NCBI RefSeq assembly: GCF_015206895.1
Contig: NZ_JADEXU010000061.1
Location: forward strand, 1 to 43,572
DNA length: 43,572 nt
DNA from: Nostoc sp. LEGE 12450
GTDB lineage: Bacteria > Cyanobacteriota > Cyanobacteriia > Cyanobacteriales > Nostocaceae
Direction: 5' to 3'
Notes under the pieces: model-generated
What the model was told of the DNA's origin: nothing
Databases searched by the model: none
Seen by the model: the letters and a program-made list of their open reading frames with translations, nothing else
Position numbers and translations under genes: made by a program
In this document: positions 1 through 8,156 of the stretch, piece after piece
Layout: every line of letters begins with the position of its first letter
Position numbering within the stretch: position 1 is the first letter of the stretch

Positions 1-1139
1 TCAATTTTTTCATGGAACGCTTGGGCTGGATTGGTAGCCCCTCACCAGACCAACAACTGTGGGTTGAGTGGAATAACAGAGTGGTGGTGTTGGGTGAGTT
101 CGCGGCTAACTTTGATCCGCTTGACCGGATTAAGGAACTTAAATATGAGAATGCCTTGTGGAAAGTATTGGGCGCTGTTGGCTTAATTGTTGAACTGAGC
201 AACGTAAAGGTGACGGCGAAAAAACAAATTAACTTAGAGTTGGCGTTACTTCTGCCGTGGAATGAGTACAGCGATCGCCGCCGCTTTGAAGAACAGTTAC
301 GGGTGATGCTGGCTAATTTTACGGTACGCAAACAATATTTAAAGGTGAACTTAGAGCGTTTCTTGTGCCGTCCTGAAGGTGGGGGATTAGCGGCACTGCG
401 AATCAAACAGCAGGGGGTAGACTGGTTACGCACTTCCCAACTGGCGGTGTTGATGTTTGGTCACAGGAACACGACAGCACTTTATTTTGACCGGGGGCAA
501 CTGAAGCTGGGGGATAGTCCACTGTTGGGCTTTGCCAATATGTTGGATATCGTGCTGGATATGACGAGCGGTTTAGACCGAGAGCGTTTATCTTCGGCAA
601 TATTTGATGCACGCTACTCGGTTATTAATAAGGTCTACAGCAAAGACCGTAATCACTCGGCACGCCCTGATTGGATAAAGTTTGACCGAATACAAGCCCT
701 AGCAAGTGCCAGAGACACCAGTTTAAGAGAAAAAGAAATTTCTCATATTGCTGATGCAATTAGAGTAGCAACGGCCCAATATTGGGATAATCTCAAGCGC
801 TGGATGGACAAAATATTACCCAGACCGTTGAACGAGGTAATCATCGGTGGGGGTGCTGCTTACCATGTAGAAGTTGAGTTGGAGGCGTATTTCAATTGTG
901 CATGGCAACTACTGAAAACATCTAATTACAGAGAGGTTTACGAAAGAACTGGTGAATACATCCCCAAAGACGACAACTTGCCAATGATACCGATGGTTTG
1001 GGGTAGTGGTTTTATAACTCAGGTGCAAGAAACTTTTAATTTAGATGAAGAACAAACGTATAGGTATAGTACCTCAGCGCGTTTGGTGGACTGCTTTGGG
1101 ATGTTTGATTATTTGTTGGGGATGGAGACAAGTCAATGA
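1..1139 (+). CDS. parM: ParM/StbA-like actin-family protein, main part (start at 43473 across the circular junction)
   Basis: This is the bulk of a cyanobacterial ParM/StbA-family protein. ParM proteins polymerise into filaments with ATP and push plasmid copies apart through an adaptor bound to a centromere. An internal ATG lies at 12, but the frame is open from base 1 and joins exactly to the N-terminal codons at 43473, so 12 is not the real start. Visible motifs are LLPWNEYSDRRRF and FLCRPEGGGLAALR in the first third, FGHRNTTALYFD (phosphate-2 region), and the glycine-rich VIIGGGAAYHVE (adenosine region). The stop overlaps the next gene by ATGA, as expected for a parM-parR pair. Confidence 0.85.
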   Translation, partial: NFFMERLGWIGSPSPDQQLWVEWNNRVVVLGEFAANFDPLDRIKELKYENALWKVLGAVGLIVELSNVKVTAKKQINLELALLLPWNEYSDRRRFEEQLRVMLANFTVRKQYLKVNLERFLCRPEGGGLAALRIKQQGVDWLRTSQLAVLMFGHRNTTALYFDRGQLKLGDSPLLGFANMLDIVLDMTSGLDRERLSSAIFDARYSVINKVYSKDRNHSARPDWIKFDRIQALASARDTSLREKEISHIADAIRVATAQYWDNLKRWMDKILPRPLNEVIIGGGAAYHVEVELEAYFNCAWQLLKTSNYREVYERTGEYIPKDDNLPMIPMVWGSGFITQVQETFNLDEEQTYRYSTSARLVDCFGMFDYLLGMETSQ

Positions 1140-1600
1140 ACCAAAGCAAAAAGAAACGCAAGTCTCTGAGTTTGCGGCTTCAGCCTTATGAGGGTGATGT
1201 TTTAGCGGAAGTTGTCGATTACTTGAACTCGCTGCCCAAGGATGAGGCACAGCGTAAGGTGGCTGATATCTTGGTGGCTGCTTTCTTGCCAGTGGCGCGG
1301 TATTCAAGCGGTAATTTTACGCCAGAGCAGATCCGTTTTGCTTGTTGGGAAGCGCAGGACTCCTTGAATAAACACGGTAGTTATATGCGTTTGGCACTGT
1401 CGGTGGAACAACCGCAGTTTGTTCTGTCACAGCCCGCGTTGACTGCACCAGTTGTAGCTGTCAATGCCCCAAGCTACAAGAGTAATGTTTTAGAGTCGCC
1501 TGAGCTTCCAGGGGAAGCGGCTGATTCAATCAGACCCGCTTCAATAGTTCAAGGTCAGGCTTCGTCTCAAGAATTGGATGCGATTTTTGGAGGAGATTGA
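1136..1600 (+). CDS. parR: ParR-like partner of ParM
   Basis: This 154-residue protein overlaps the parM stop by four bases and has a GGAG ribosome site eight bases before its ATG, so the two are translationally coupled. Residues 1-85 (KKKRKSLSLRLQPYEGD then helical sequence) look like a basic ribbon-helix-helix DNA-binding region. The rest is low-complexity and ends EELDAIFGGD-like (SSQELDAIFGGD), which could be the filament-binding tail. Position and layout match ParR adaptors, which bind the centromere and recruit ParM. Assignment rests mainly on context; sequence similarity to classical ParR is not obvious by eye. Confidence 0.65.
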   Translation: MNQSKKKRKSLSLRLQPYEGDVLAEVVDYLNSLPKDEAQRKVADILVAAFLPVARYSSGNFTPEQIRFACWEAQDSLNKHGSYMRLALSVEQPQFVLSQPALTAPVVAVNAPSYKSNVLESPELPGEAADSIRPASIVQGQASSQELDAIFGGD

Positions 1601-1620
1601 GCGAAGAATATTTGAACAAT

Positions 1621-1662
1621 AGCCGCCGCAGTTGTTGCTGTTAACTGTTAGGCGGCTTTTGT
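1621..1662 (+). terminator. Rho-independent terminator after parM-parR
   Basis: AGCCGCC (1621-1627) pairs with GGCGGCT (1651-1657), followed by TTTT. It lies 20 bases after the parR stop and should end the parMR transcript. Confidence 0.7.
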
Positions 1663-1735
1663 AGTCCTTATGTATTTTGTTGGTAGTTTTTTTGAGGGCT
1701 GTTGCTTCGGCTTCTGCTTTTCATTTTTGGCTGTC

Positions 1736-1771
1736 AAAAACTTTCCGCCAAATATGGCGTACTGTGCGTCA
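1736..1771. repeat. 36-bp inverted repeat, copy 1 (partner at 41110-41145)
   Basis: Read on the minus strand, this stretch matches 41110-41145 with one mismatch in about 35 bases (GACGCACAGTACGCCAT, then TTTGGCGGAAAGTTTTT). The centre is a palindrome, CGCCA-N4-TGGCG, kept in both copies. On the circle the two copies face each other around the relaxase-parMR module. Both also encode the peptide DAQYAIFGGKF, here inside a 60-residue minus-strand ORF (1648-1830) that I do not list as a gene because it overlaps the terminator and has no other support. Confidence 0.6.
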
Positions 1772-1833
1772 TCAAAAGATGGATTACAGAGCTTAAAAGC
1801 TTTTAAGCGAATTTCCCGATAATTTACCAATTA

Positions 1834-1991
1834 TTGGGAGCAAATGGGAGACTTCTAACAAGTCTTGGGAACTGTTCGGATTTATTGGGAATTTTTGAGC
1901 TAATGAGAATTTTGTGACTGGATGATTTTTAAGGAGTAAAAAGTAAGAAAAAAATTGGAGATTTGGGAGATATTGTCTAGATATTGGGAGA
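1834..1991. repeat. TTGGGAG(A)-type direct repeats downstream of parMR
   Basis: TTGGGAG or near copies occur at 1834, 1844, 1865, 1885, 1955, 1963 and 1984, all in the same direction. The region has no gene. Clustered short direct repeats beside a parMR operon are a common form of centromere, so this is one of two parC candidates; the other is 43270-43447. Confidence 0.4.
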
Positions 1992-2259
1992 TGTTGAATG
2001 TAGTTGGTGAGGGCGGGGAAAATGGATGTTTTGTCGAGGTTTTATCTCAGATTCACGAATTTAATCAAATCAATCAACTAGTGCCAAAACTGTAATATTT
2101 CTTGATAAATGTGTCAATAATCACGGTTTGGGCGGTTCATATTGAGACTAGTTATCAATTAGATAGACGAAAAAAGGGTCAAAAACAGGGGTAATTTTTT
2201 TTTGTGGATTTTGTTTTTTAATGTTGAGTCTTGATTCTGTTTCAAGTCGAATGCTCAAC

Positions 2260-2278
2260 GTTCACTTTCAAAGTGAAC
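2260..2278. promoter_or_regulatory. 19-bp perfect palindrome, likely operator
   Basis: GTTCACTTTCAAAGTGAAC is a 9-1-9 perfect inverted repeat, 100 bases before the next gene. It has no T run and so is not a terminator. A dimeric repressor site controlling the gene at 2378 is the simplest reading. The rest of 1992-2377 is AT-rich with no gene. Confidence 0.5.
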
Positions 2279-2377
2279 AATTACAATAGCCAAGCGATCG
2301 CGCATCTTGTGGTCAACCTAATCCAAGATAAAATCAAGAGCGAAGAATTTTAATTGATGATGAGCCAGGGGTAAGGT

Positions 2378-2704
2378 ATGGAAGTCAAAAGCGAAGTGAC
2401 AATAAAATTTAGCGGCTCACTACCAACAGCCACACCAGCCGAGAACAAGAAAGTTGCAATCGAGTTGACCGATCAGAACGGTATAGTCTTTACTGCTCAA
2501 GTTAACGCCAAAAGCTGGCGTAAGGCGGAAACTAGCGCCTCAGAATTTGCAGACTGGGCTGGGGCTGTATCGGGAAAGCTTGGACAGCGCACAGAAAACG
2601 GGTTTGAAATTATTGATGCCGGAATTCAGCTTTTTGAAAAGAAGGCAAAGGAAGTCAAACCAGACGTGGGCGCTGCTGTATCTGAAGCTGGTGCAAGTTC
2701 ATAG
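2378..2704 (+). CDS. Conserved cyanobacterial plasmid protein, unknown function
   Basis: This 108-residue protein has a good AAGG ribosome site just before the ATG. It begins with alternating beta-like sequence (EVTIKFSGSLP), then VAIELTDQNGIVFTAQVNAKSWRKAE, and ends with an acidic/alanine tail. Small proteins of this shape occur on cyanobacterial genomes and plasmids. I recall some being named 'fertility inhibition FinO-like', but I see no ProQ/FinO RNA-binding signature, so that name should not be used as a function. The next two plus-strand genes have similar spacing and may be a loose group with it. Confidence 0.6.
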   Translation: MEVKSEVTIKFSGSLPTATPAENKKVAIELTDQNGIVFTAQVNAKSWRKAETSASEFADWAGAVSGKLGQRTENGFEIIDAGIQLFEKKAKEVKPDVGAAVSEAGASS

Positions 2705-2796
2705 ACAGATTTCCTTGGTGATCTCAGTTTTCTTTAAAAGCGATCGCTTTTCCAAACGTTAGTGTTTTCATATATATATTATTCAAGATTGTCAGC

Positions 2797-3465
2797 ATGA
2801 CCATTACTACCGATACACAGCAGTTATCAGTCAATAATCAACCGATAACGCCAACAGATTCTCTACAATATCGTGCAATTGGGCGGCTGTGGGGAAGGTA
2901 TGTTCCAAGTAATGAGCTTATTTATAAAGGACAACTAATAACTGTTGATGGTGTAATCCTGAATGCTACTCTCAAAAAAAGAGCATCGAAAGTAGTTCAA
3001 GCTCAACTTGATTTATCACAAAATTATTTGTGGACTGTCTACCCTAAAACACTATTAGAAACCTCTGGCATAGGACTAGATGTGAGTTTAATAAGTGTGA
3101 GGAAACCATCGGAGGATACCGAATCAGTTCAGACGGAATTTCAGTCACTAGCTGATAATTTTTCTGTTCAAGGTCTTGTCGTATATCAGGATTTTAACTC
3201 AGGAATAGTAGAAGTCAAGATTCAGCAAGAGCCTCGGAGTATAAATGATACTCCCAAGAATTTTAAACTGAGACTAATCGGATTTTTACCGCCCAATTCG
3301 GTGAAGTGTTTCTGGAATTTTCAGGTACGGCGTGTGGGGACTGACTTAGTAATTCAATCAGGAGAATGCATTAAATATATGGGTGCTAGGCAATCAAAAA
3401 TTGAAAAATTATCAACAATGCCATCATCAAATACCCACGAGCAAGCCGAAGTTAATCCAACATAA
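2797..3465 (+). CDS. Conserved cyanobacterial hypothetical protein
   Basis: A 222-residue soluble protein whose core (RAIGRLWGRYVPS, KGQLITVDGVILNATLKKRA, LWTVYPKT, FSVQGLVVYQDFNSG, KLRLIGFLP, FWNFQVRRVG) is a run of beta strands. It resembles a family common in filamentous cyanobacteria with no known function. An OB-like barrel is possible but is inference. The ribosome site is weak. It sits 92 bases after the previous gene and 72 bases before the next, on the same strand. Confidence 0.65.
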   Translation: MTITTDTQQLSVNNQPITPTDSLQYRAIGRLWGRYVPSNELIYKGQLITVDGVILNATLKKRASKVVQAQLDLSQNYLWTVYPKTLLETSGIGLDVSLISVRKPSEDTESVQTEFQSLADNFSVQGLVVYQDFNSGIVEVKIQQEPRSINDTPKNFKLRLIGFLPPNSVKCFWNFQVRRVGTDLVIQSGECIKYMGARQSKIEKLSTMPSSNTHEQAEVNPT

Positions 3466-3537
3466 CAGGCGTAATCATCACCCTGTTATTACTCATTTAC
3501 TTAATGCCAAAGAGTGTATCCCTGCAAATAATCAGTT

Positions 3538-4194
3538 ATGCCCAAACGTAAATCAAATCAAACAAATAGTTCACCATCACCAGAAATAGTCACGCCTCAA
3601 AAACCAGCTATTGTACGTGTCGTCAAGCAAGAAACTACTGATACCCCTGCACCATCTGAATCATCATCAACCACCGCACCAAAAGAAAATCAAAATAGTG
3701 TACCTGAGTTACACGTTTTGAATAACCAGAGTCAAAGCATTGAGATGGAGCCATCAAACAGTAGCCCTCAAGCTACTCCTGATGCTGGACTTGAAAAAAT
3801 CAATGCAGCTATAGACTCGTCTGACTTCCCATTAACTGCATCAACACCAACAGTTAATCTAGAAGAATTAGCTCAAAACTCGTCAAGTAAAGCTATTGAT
3901 TTAGCACAACCAGAACTAGAAAATAAACAACCCAAACTAGAGAAACGAATACCACCATATAAAAAATTAGAGACCGTTACTAATAGTCAAGGACAGACCT
4001 TTGCTCTTGGGGAGGAGATACAAGTGAGTACCTGTAACTTTGGCTCTCAATCGGCTGTAATTACATTTTTTTATTCAGCGCCAGATGGAAGTATTTGGTC
4101 TAGCTATTATCCTTTGACTAAAGACCAATGGCGGCGCGGTTGCTGCCGGATTGAATATTTGAAAAAGCTTGATGAAAATTTTTGCAATGGTTAA
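3538..4194 (+). CDS. Hypothetical protein with disordered N-terminus and conserved C-terminal domain
   Basis: A 218-residue protein. Residues 1-140 are rich in Ser, Thr, Pro, Gln and Asn and start with a basic stretch (MPKRKSNQTN), so they are probably disordered. Residues 150-218 (FALGEEIQV, AVITFFYSAPDGSIWSSYYPL, RRGCCRIEYLKKL) form a compact domain seen at the end of several cyanobacterial proteins of unknown function. It is probably co-transcribed with the two genes before it. Confidence 0.6.
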   Translation: MPKRKSNQTNSSPSPEIVTPQKPAIVRVVKQETTDTPAPSESSSTTAPKENQNSVPELHVLNNQSQSIEMEPSNSSPQATPDAGLEKINAAIDSSDFPLTASTPTVNLEELAQNSSSKAIDLAQPELENKQPKLEKRIPPYKKLETVTNSQGQTFALGEEIQVSTCNFGSQSAVITFFYSAPDGSIWSSYYPLTKDQWRRGCCRIEYLKKLDENFCNG

Positions 4195-4368
4195 CAGTGT
4201 AAATAGCGATTTTATTGAAAAGTTGTTGTGAAGAGATTTTGAAGAGTTAGCGATCACCGAAGACATTCACCGACAGTTCATTCTAAGATCGGCATATATA
4301 CAGAAATCCTTATAGCGAACTCTCATTATTCGATTGTGTCCTTTTAGGCACATCAACCACATCAATCG

Positions 4369-4393
4369 CCCCCAGAATATGGGGGTATTTTTA
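4369..4393 (+). terminator. Terminator-like hairpin
   Basis: CCCCCA pairs with TGGGGG around a 5-base loop and is followed by TATTTTT. It lies 175 bases after the gene ending at 4194. The rest of 4195-4602 holds no recognisable gene. Confidence 0.55.
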
Positions 4394-4602
4394 TGGCGGT
4401 AGTGGATCTTGCAGTATATCAGTAATTAACTATCTATAAATTTAGCTTTTAATATTGCTGATCAGGAATTTTACAAATATCTTAGTACTATCAATCGACA
4501 ATACCTAATACACCGCCGCTATATCTAGCCCAACAATAAGGCTTATCGCCAACGTAACTGTTGACATTATGTTCGTGAATCATACATAAAACAATTGAAG
4601 AC

Positions 4603-5199
4603 ATGCAAAGTATTCCATACCAGTATCGACTGCTAATTTTGTTTTTGCTGATGGGTTTGGTTGTAGGGTTAGACTACTGGCGTAATCCAACCAAACCTAC
4701 AAAATTTAAGGAATACTTGTTTTTAATCATGTCTGGTTTAATCGGTGCTGGGTTTGGTATCGTTAACGATCAAATTACCTGTACTCTCTCACCTGCTTAC
4801 TTTTATTACTTCAAAAATGTCTCCTATGATTCTAGTTTTCGCTGGCAAGTAAGTGCAGTTGGATTTGAGGCAGGCTTTTTCGCTGGTTTTTTTAGCTACG
4901 GCATATTTTTACTGATTAATCAGAGACGAAAGTTACCTTTGTCTTATCGTCAATTACTGAACAGGGCAAAGTATCCAATTACTTGGGCAATTGTGCTTGC
5001 TCCGATTACAGGATTCATATTTTATTATTTTCAGTTTTCCTTCTTTGTCGATCAGATTACGCCAGTCGTTGAGCCAGTAGAAGTTCCTAAGTTTATATTG
5101 GTTTGGGGAGTTCATATTGGGCTTTACATCGGTGCAGTGCTAGGAATTGTGCATGGTGCAGCAAACATTCGGCGAAGATTGCTAGCTCCGTTACCATAA
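4603..5199 (+). CDS. Multi-spanning membrane protein, unknown function
   Basis: A 198-residue protein with about five hydrophobic segments (residues about 8-25, 38-56, 85-106, 126-146 and 164-185), so an integral membrane protein. The long loop after segment 2 carries an aromatic stretch (SPAYFYYFKN). I do not recognise the family and see no catalytic motif. It stands alone, without close neighbours on the same strand. Confidence 0.6.
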   Translation: MQSIPYQYRLLILFLLMGLVVGLDYWRNPTKPTKFKEYLFLIMSGLIGAGFGIVNDQITCTLSPAYFYYFKNVSYDSSFRWQVSAVGFEAGFFAGFFSYGIFLLINQRRKLPLSYRQLLNRAKYPITWAIVLAPITGFIFYYFQFSFFVDQITPVVEPVEVPKFILVWGVHIGLYIGAVLGIVHGAANIRRRLLAPLP

Positions 5200-5361
5200 A
5201 ACAGCTATTCGTTTATTAAGGTTGTAGGGAGGAGCGACCGCGAACCGACCGTTGCTCGGTTATGGTTCAAAATTTTTCAAGCGCGTACAATCCTCTTGAA
5301 TTGGCGCAGTTTACCCAATAATGGGACGATAATTTATTAGATAAGCTATTTGTCAGGCTGT

Positions 5362-5877
5362 ATGTGTAGAGAAATAAGTCCAACTGAACAAAATAAAGAT
5401 ATCGTTCTTCAGTTCTATGGAGCTTTCGACAGCCGGAATATTAGCCAAGCCTTGGCACTTCTAGCCCCCAATTTTGTAGCTCACATGGCTGGCACACCTG
5501 CCCCTCTTGACAGTGAAGGTTTTAAACAGTTTGGTATGGCTTTCTACTTAGCCTTTACAAACGGTCAACATACATTTGACCAAGTGCTTATTGAAGGAGA
5601 TAAAGTCGTTACTTGTGGAACATTTACAGCTACACATCTTGGAGAATTCCAAGGTCTTCCTCCAACTCTTAAGCAAATTAAGTTATCAATCATGCATATT
5701 GATCGCGTTGAAAACGGCTTAATTGTAGAACATTGGGGGCAAGGCGATGCATTTGGATTAATGCAACAGTTGGGTATTGTCTTTTTACCAGGGCCTGCGC
5801 TTTTTCCACATATTATTAAAAGTCTCTTATCCAAGCTGTTTAAGAAGCCAAGAGGAATTAATAACTTAGGGGTATGA
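5362..5877 (+). CDS. SnoaL-like (NTF2-fold) ester cyclase-type protein
   Basis: The protein matches the SnoaL-like pattern: IVLQFYGAFDSRNISQALALLAPNFVAHMAG near the start, then a beta-rich half with VTCGTFTATHLGEFQGLPPT and HIDRVENGLIVEHWGQGD. Members are small NTF2-fold enzymes or binding proteins with varied substrates, so no reaction can be given. I prefer the ATG at 5362; a TTG at 5350 in the same frame would add four residues, and neither has a clear ribosome site. The C-terminal 30 residues (basic, KKPRG) extend beyond the usual domain. Confidence 0.7.
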   Translation: MCREISPTEQNKDIVLQFYGAFDSRNISQALALLAPNFVAHMAGTPAPLDSEGFKQFGMAFYLAFTNGQHTFDQVLIEGDKVVTCGTFTATHLGEFQGLPPTLKQIKLSIMHIDRVENGLIVEHWGQGDAFGLMQQLGIVFLPGPALFPHIIKSLLSKLFKKPRGINNLGV

Positions 5878-6011
5878 TGTTCATTTCAGCTAGCCATTAC
5901 CGAGCAAGAAGGGTACACCCTTGGCTCCTATAATTATTGGTATATAAAGCTTTGAACCCAGTAAAAACTACCATTGCTTAATTTTTGCTTATTGCTGCTA
6001 AATTCCATAAA

Positions 6012-6037
6012 GAAAACCCTCATAGTGTTTATGAGGG
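6012..6037 (-). terminator. Terminator after rpsU
   Basis: On the minus strand CCCTCATA and TATGAGGG pair around a 5-base loop and are followed by TTTTC. It lies 25 bases after the rpsU stop. Confidence 0.7.
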
Positions 6038-6062
6038 CATTCATTTATATCTATGTCAGTTC

Positions 6063-6251
6063 TCAAGTGCGGAAATGTCTTTTACCCTGCCTGTGCTTGG
6101 CAATTTCTTTACGCTTGCGTTTTTCTATAGGTGTTTCAAAGTGACGATGCTTCCTCATATCTGGAAAAATCCCAGCCTTGGAAACTTCTCGCTTAAACCG
6201 GCGTAAGGCTGACTCAATGTGTTCATTGTCACCCACTATTATTTGGGTCAT
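6063..6251 (-). CDS. rpsU: 30S ribosomal protein bS21
   Basis: A 62-residue basic protein with the bS21 pattern: [21 protein letters not shown], then [16 protein letters not shown] and a basic tail. bS21 binds the small ribosomal subunit near the anti-Shine-Dalgarno end of 16S rRNA and helps initiation. Its own ribosome site (AGGAGAG, then ATAATG) is strong. It lies 131 bases downstream of the RNA-binding protein gene, the same order known from Anabaena rbpA1-rpsU. On a plasmid it is probably an extra copy of a chromosomal gene. Confidence 0.95.
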   Translation of the reverse strand: MTQIIVGDNEHIESALRRFKREVSKAGIFPDMRKHRHFETPIEKRKRKEIAKHRQGKRHFRT

Positions 6252-6318
6252 TATCTCTCCTGCTAAATTGGCTTACTTAATGGCTGATAGTGGTAAGCCG
6301 CCCAGTTAACTAAAGTGT

Positions 6319-6347
6319 AAAAAAAGGCAGACTCTTTGTCTAAAGAG
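6319..6347 (-). promoter_or_regulatory. Hairpin plus T run between rbpA and rpsU
   Basis: On the minus strand CTCTTT and AAAGAG pair around AGAC; six bases later comes a run of seven T. It could partly terminate transcription between the two genes, setting unequal expression. This is inference from position and shape. Confidence 0.4.
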
Positions 6348-6382
6348 AAAATTCGCTCTCTCTTTCTTTCCGGTTTCAAAGC

Positions 6383-6691
6383 TTAGTAGCGGTTACGTCC
6401 ACCGCCCCCATCGTATCCCCCCCGATTACCACCAGACGAACCTCTGTCTTCTCTGGGCTTGGCTTTGTTAACTTTCAGGTTACGACCCATCCACTCAGCA
6501 CCATCAAGACCCTCAATGGCAGCTGCTTCTTCTGCATCTGTTCCCATTTCTACAAAACCAAAACCGCGTGGTTGTCCTGTTTCGCGGTCAGTAGGTAGTT
6601 GAACACGCTTTACAGTCCCATATTCTGCAAAAACACCCTTAATATCATCTTCCTTAACTTCGTAAGAGAGGTTGCCTACATAAATTGACAT
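6383..6691 (-). CDS. rbpA: RRM-type glycine-rich RNA-binding protein (RbpA family)
   Basis: A 102-residue protein with one RNA recognition motif: RNP2 is IYVGNL (residues 3-8) and RNP1 is RGFGFVEM (about 42-49). A short Gly/Arg/Tyr-rich tail follows. Family members in Anabaena bind RNA and many are induced by cold; a long 5' leader is typical. Here the 240 bases upstream (6692-6931) are gene-free and AT-rich, and the ATG has a GGAG site. With rpsU it makes a two-gene translation unit. Confidence 0.93.
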   Translation of the reverse strand: MSIYVGNLSYEVKEDDIKGVFAEYGTVKRVQLPTDRETGQPRGFGFVEMGTDAEEAAAIEGLDGAEWMGRNLKVNKAKPREDRGSSGGNRGGYDGGGGRNRY

Positions 6692-6931
6692 TGATTATCT
6701 CCAAAAATATTAGTGTGCAGAGATTTAAATTTTGGAGAAAAGTCTGTAGATACCAAAAGGGGAAAGCCTGTCAATACTAACAACAAAAATACTCACTCCT
6801 TTAACTCTCGTTTTCTAGGATGACATAGAAGCCAATTCTCTGCATCTAGTAAAAGGTTAATTAACCAGTGATGTAAGACTAGGTGCGATGCCATCGCTAA
6901 AAACCCTGACTAGTTATGCCGACAACTCTAA

Positions 6932-7306
6932 TCAACTCATAGACACTTTACTACTGCACACTGGACAGACACCACGTTTCAGGTTGGATCGTACTGCTAT
7001 TCCACATAACTGACATTCACCAAACTGGCAAAACCCCCAATCTGTTCCAAGTACGTCTTCTCCGTACTCTTCTCTGTCAACATAAGCGACTGCCTCGATT
7101 TTCCAAGTACCCCAACGTTCGGTTTCTTCATCGCTACCTTCTAGGAGACTGGAGGCAGTACCTAGAAAAAAGCAGTTTTTGTTGTATTCATCTTCTTCAG
7201 GGTTTGGCTTGCGGTTTTGAAAAACAGCGAACAAAATCTCTCGGAGTTCAGGATTAGAACACCCTGAAAGATACCCTATTATCTTCTCCCTCTCGTTTTC
7301 TGGCAT
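6932..7306 (-). CDS. Hypothetical protein with C-terminal zinc ribbon
   Basis: About 124 residues from the ATG at 7306; a TTG directly before it is less likely. Its last 30 residues hold CQLCGIAV and CPVCSSK, two CxxC knuckles that should bind one zinc ion. The rest is acidic and helical at the start (ENEREKIIGYLSGCSNPELREILFAVFQNR). I do not know the family. A stand-alone adaptor or nucleic-acid-binding role is possible. Confidence 0.55.
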   Translation of the reverse strand: MPENEREKIIGYLSGCSNPELREILFAVFQNRKPNPEEDEYNKNCFFLGTASSLLEGSDEETERWGTWKIEAVAYVDREEYGEDVLGTDWGFCQFGECQLCGIAVRSNLKRGVCPVCSSKVSMS

Positions 7307-7418
7307 CAACCAAGCTCGTAGTCATTTTTTCAGCAATTCCGTGCCAGATCAGCCCTTAACACTGATGGGTAAGCTTTCGGCTCTGTCCCTAATAAGGACT
7401 GTGCGGCATAACTATTTA

Positions 7419-7441
7419 TTATACGGAAACTTCCCGTATAA
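7419..7441. promoter_or_regulatory. 8-7-8 inverted repeat upstream of the zinc-ribbon gene
   Basis: TTATACGG and CCGTATAA are perfect arms around AAACTTC. It lies between two minus-strand genes, has no T run, and so fits an operator for the downstream gene better than a terminator. Confidence 0.4.
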
Positions 7442-7466
7442 CATCTGATTTCAGTAGAGGAAACAG

Positions 7467-7844
7467 TTAATCCCACCAAGCATATAACTGTTGAGAATTA
7501 ATCTCTAATTCATCGCAACCCCACACAAATTTTACAAATTCACCTGCAAAGTCTAAGTCTTTCACCCCTTTAACTGTAATTGCATCAATCACCAAATTCG
7601 GGCCGTCTGTATCATTGATGACTACACCATCAAAAATCGCTGTTGCTTCTATACTTTTACAACGTTGCCCAAATTCAATAAATGAACCAACTGATGGAGC
7701 AGCATTAAAACTAGCATTTAGTGTAGTGTAGCCTGATTGAATAACTTGCTCCAATGATTCTAAAGATAGTCCCTGAAATTTGATTGCGTTGGGAGTATAT
7801 TCTGTAATTGAGTTACCTAAAATTTCTTCAAGACGTTGAACCAT
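7467..7844 (-). CDS. Hypothetical protein
   Basis: A 125-residue acidic protein (MVQRLEEILGNSITEYTP...). The second half alternates beta-like segments (IEATAIFDGVVI, NLVIDAITVKGVKDLDF) and ends in LYAWWD. No motif, signal peptide or membrane segment is seen and I do not recognise it. The ribosome site is weak. Small acidic single genes like this on plasmids are often immunity or anti-toxin proteins, but nothing here shows that. Confidence 0.5.
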   Translation of the reverse strand: MVQRLEEILGNSITEYTPNAIKFQGLSLESLEQVIQSGYTTLNASFNAAPSVGSFIEFGQRCKSIEATAIFDGVVINDTDGPNLVIDAITVKGVKDLDFAGEFVKFVWGCDELEINSQQLYAWWD

Positions 7845-8156
7845 ATATTTATATCCATATTAAATAAATTGTCAGTATAAGCATATTCCTTAGTTTAGTA
7901 GAGGAATACAACATAAGTTTACCGGCGTTAGCTAAGACCAGAGATATTTACAAATACTTCAATGCTAAACCTATTATTTTTAAGGATTAATTCTGGCTAG
8001 AGATTTCATGAAGCTAAGTGATTTCCTTAATCAATCATAATTAATTTTAAAGCAAATCAAACAGCATCCTGACTACAAAAAGGTAAAATATTCACCAGAT
8101 TTTACAGTTGCAGACGCGATTGCAGCTTTAGAATAACTACGAACAGAGATACAATA
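7845..8156. other. Gene-poor stretch with a possible coding remnant
   Basis: No intact gene. At about 8048-8136 on the plus strand a frame without a start codon reads IKQHPDYKKVKYSPDFTV and ends at TAA, which looks like the tail of a decayed gene. Confidence 0.3.
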
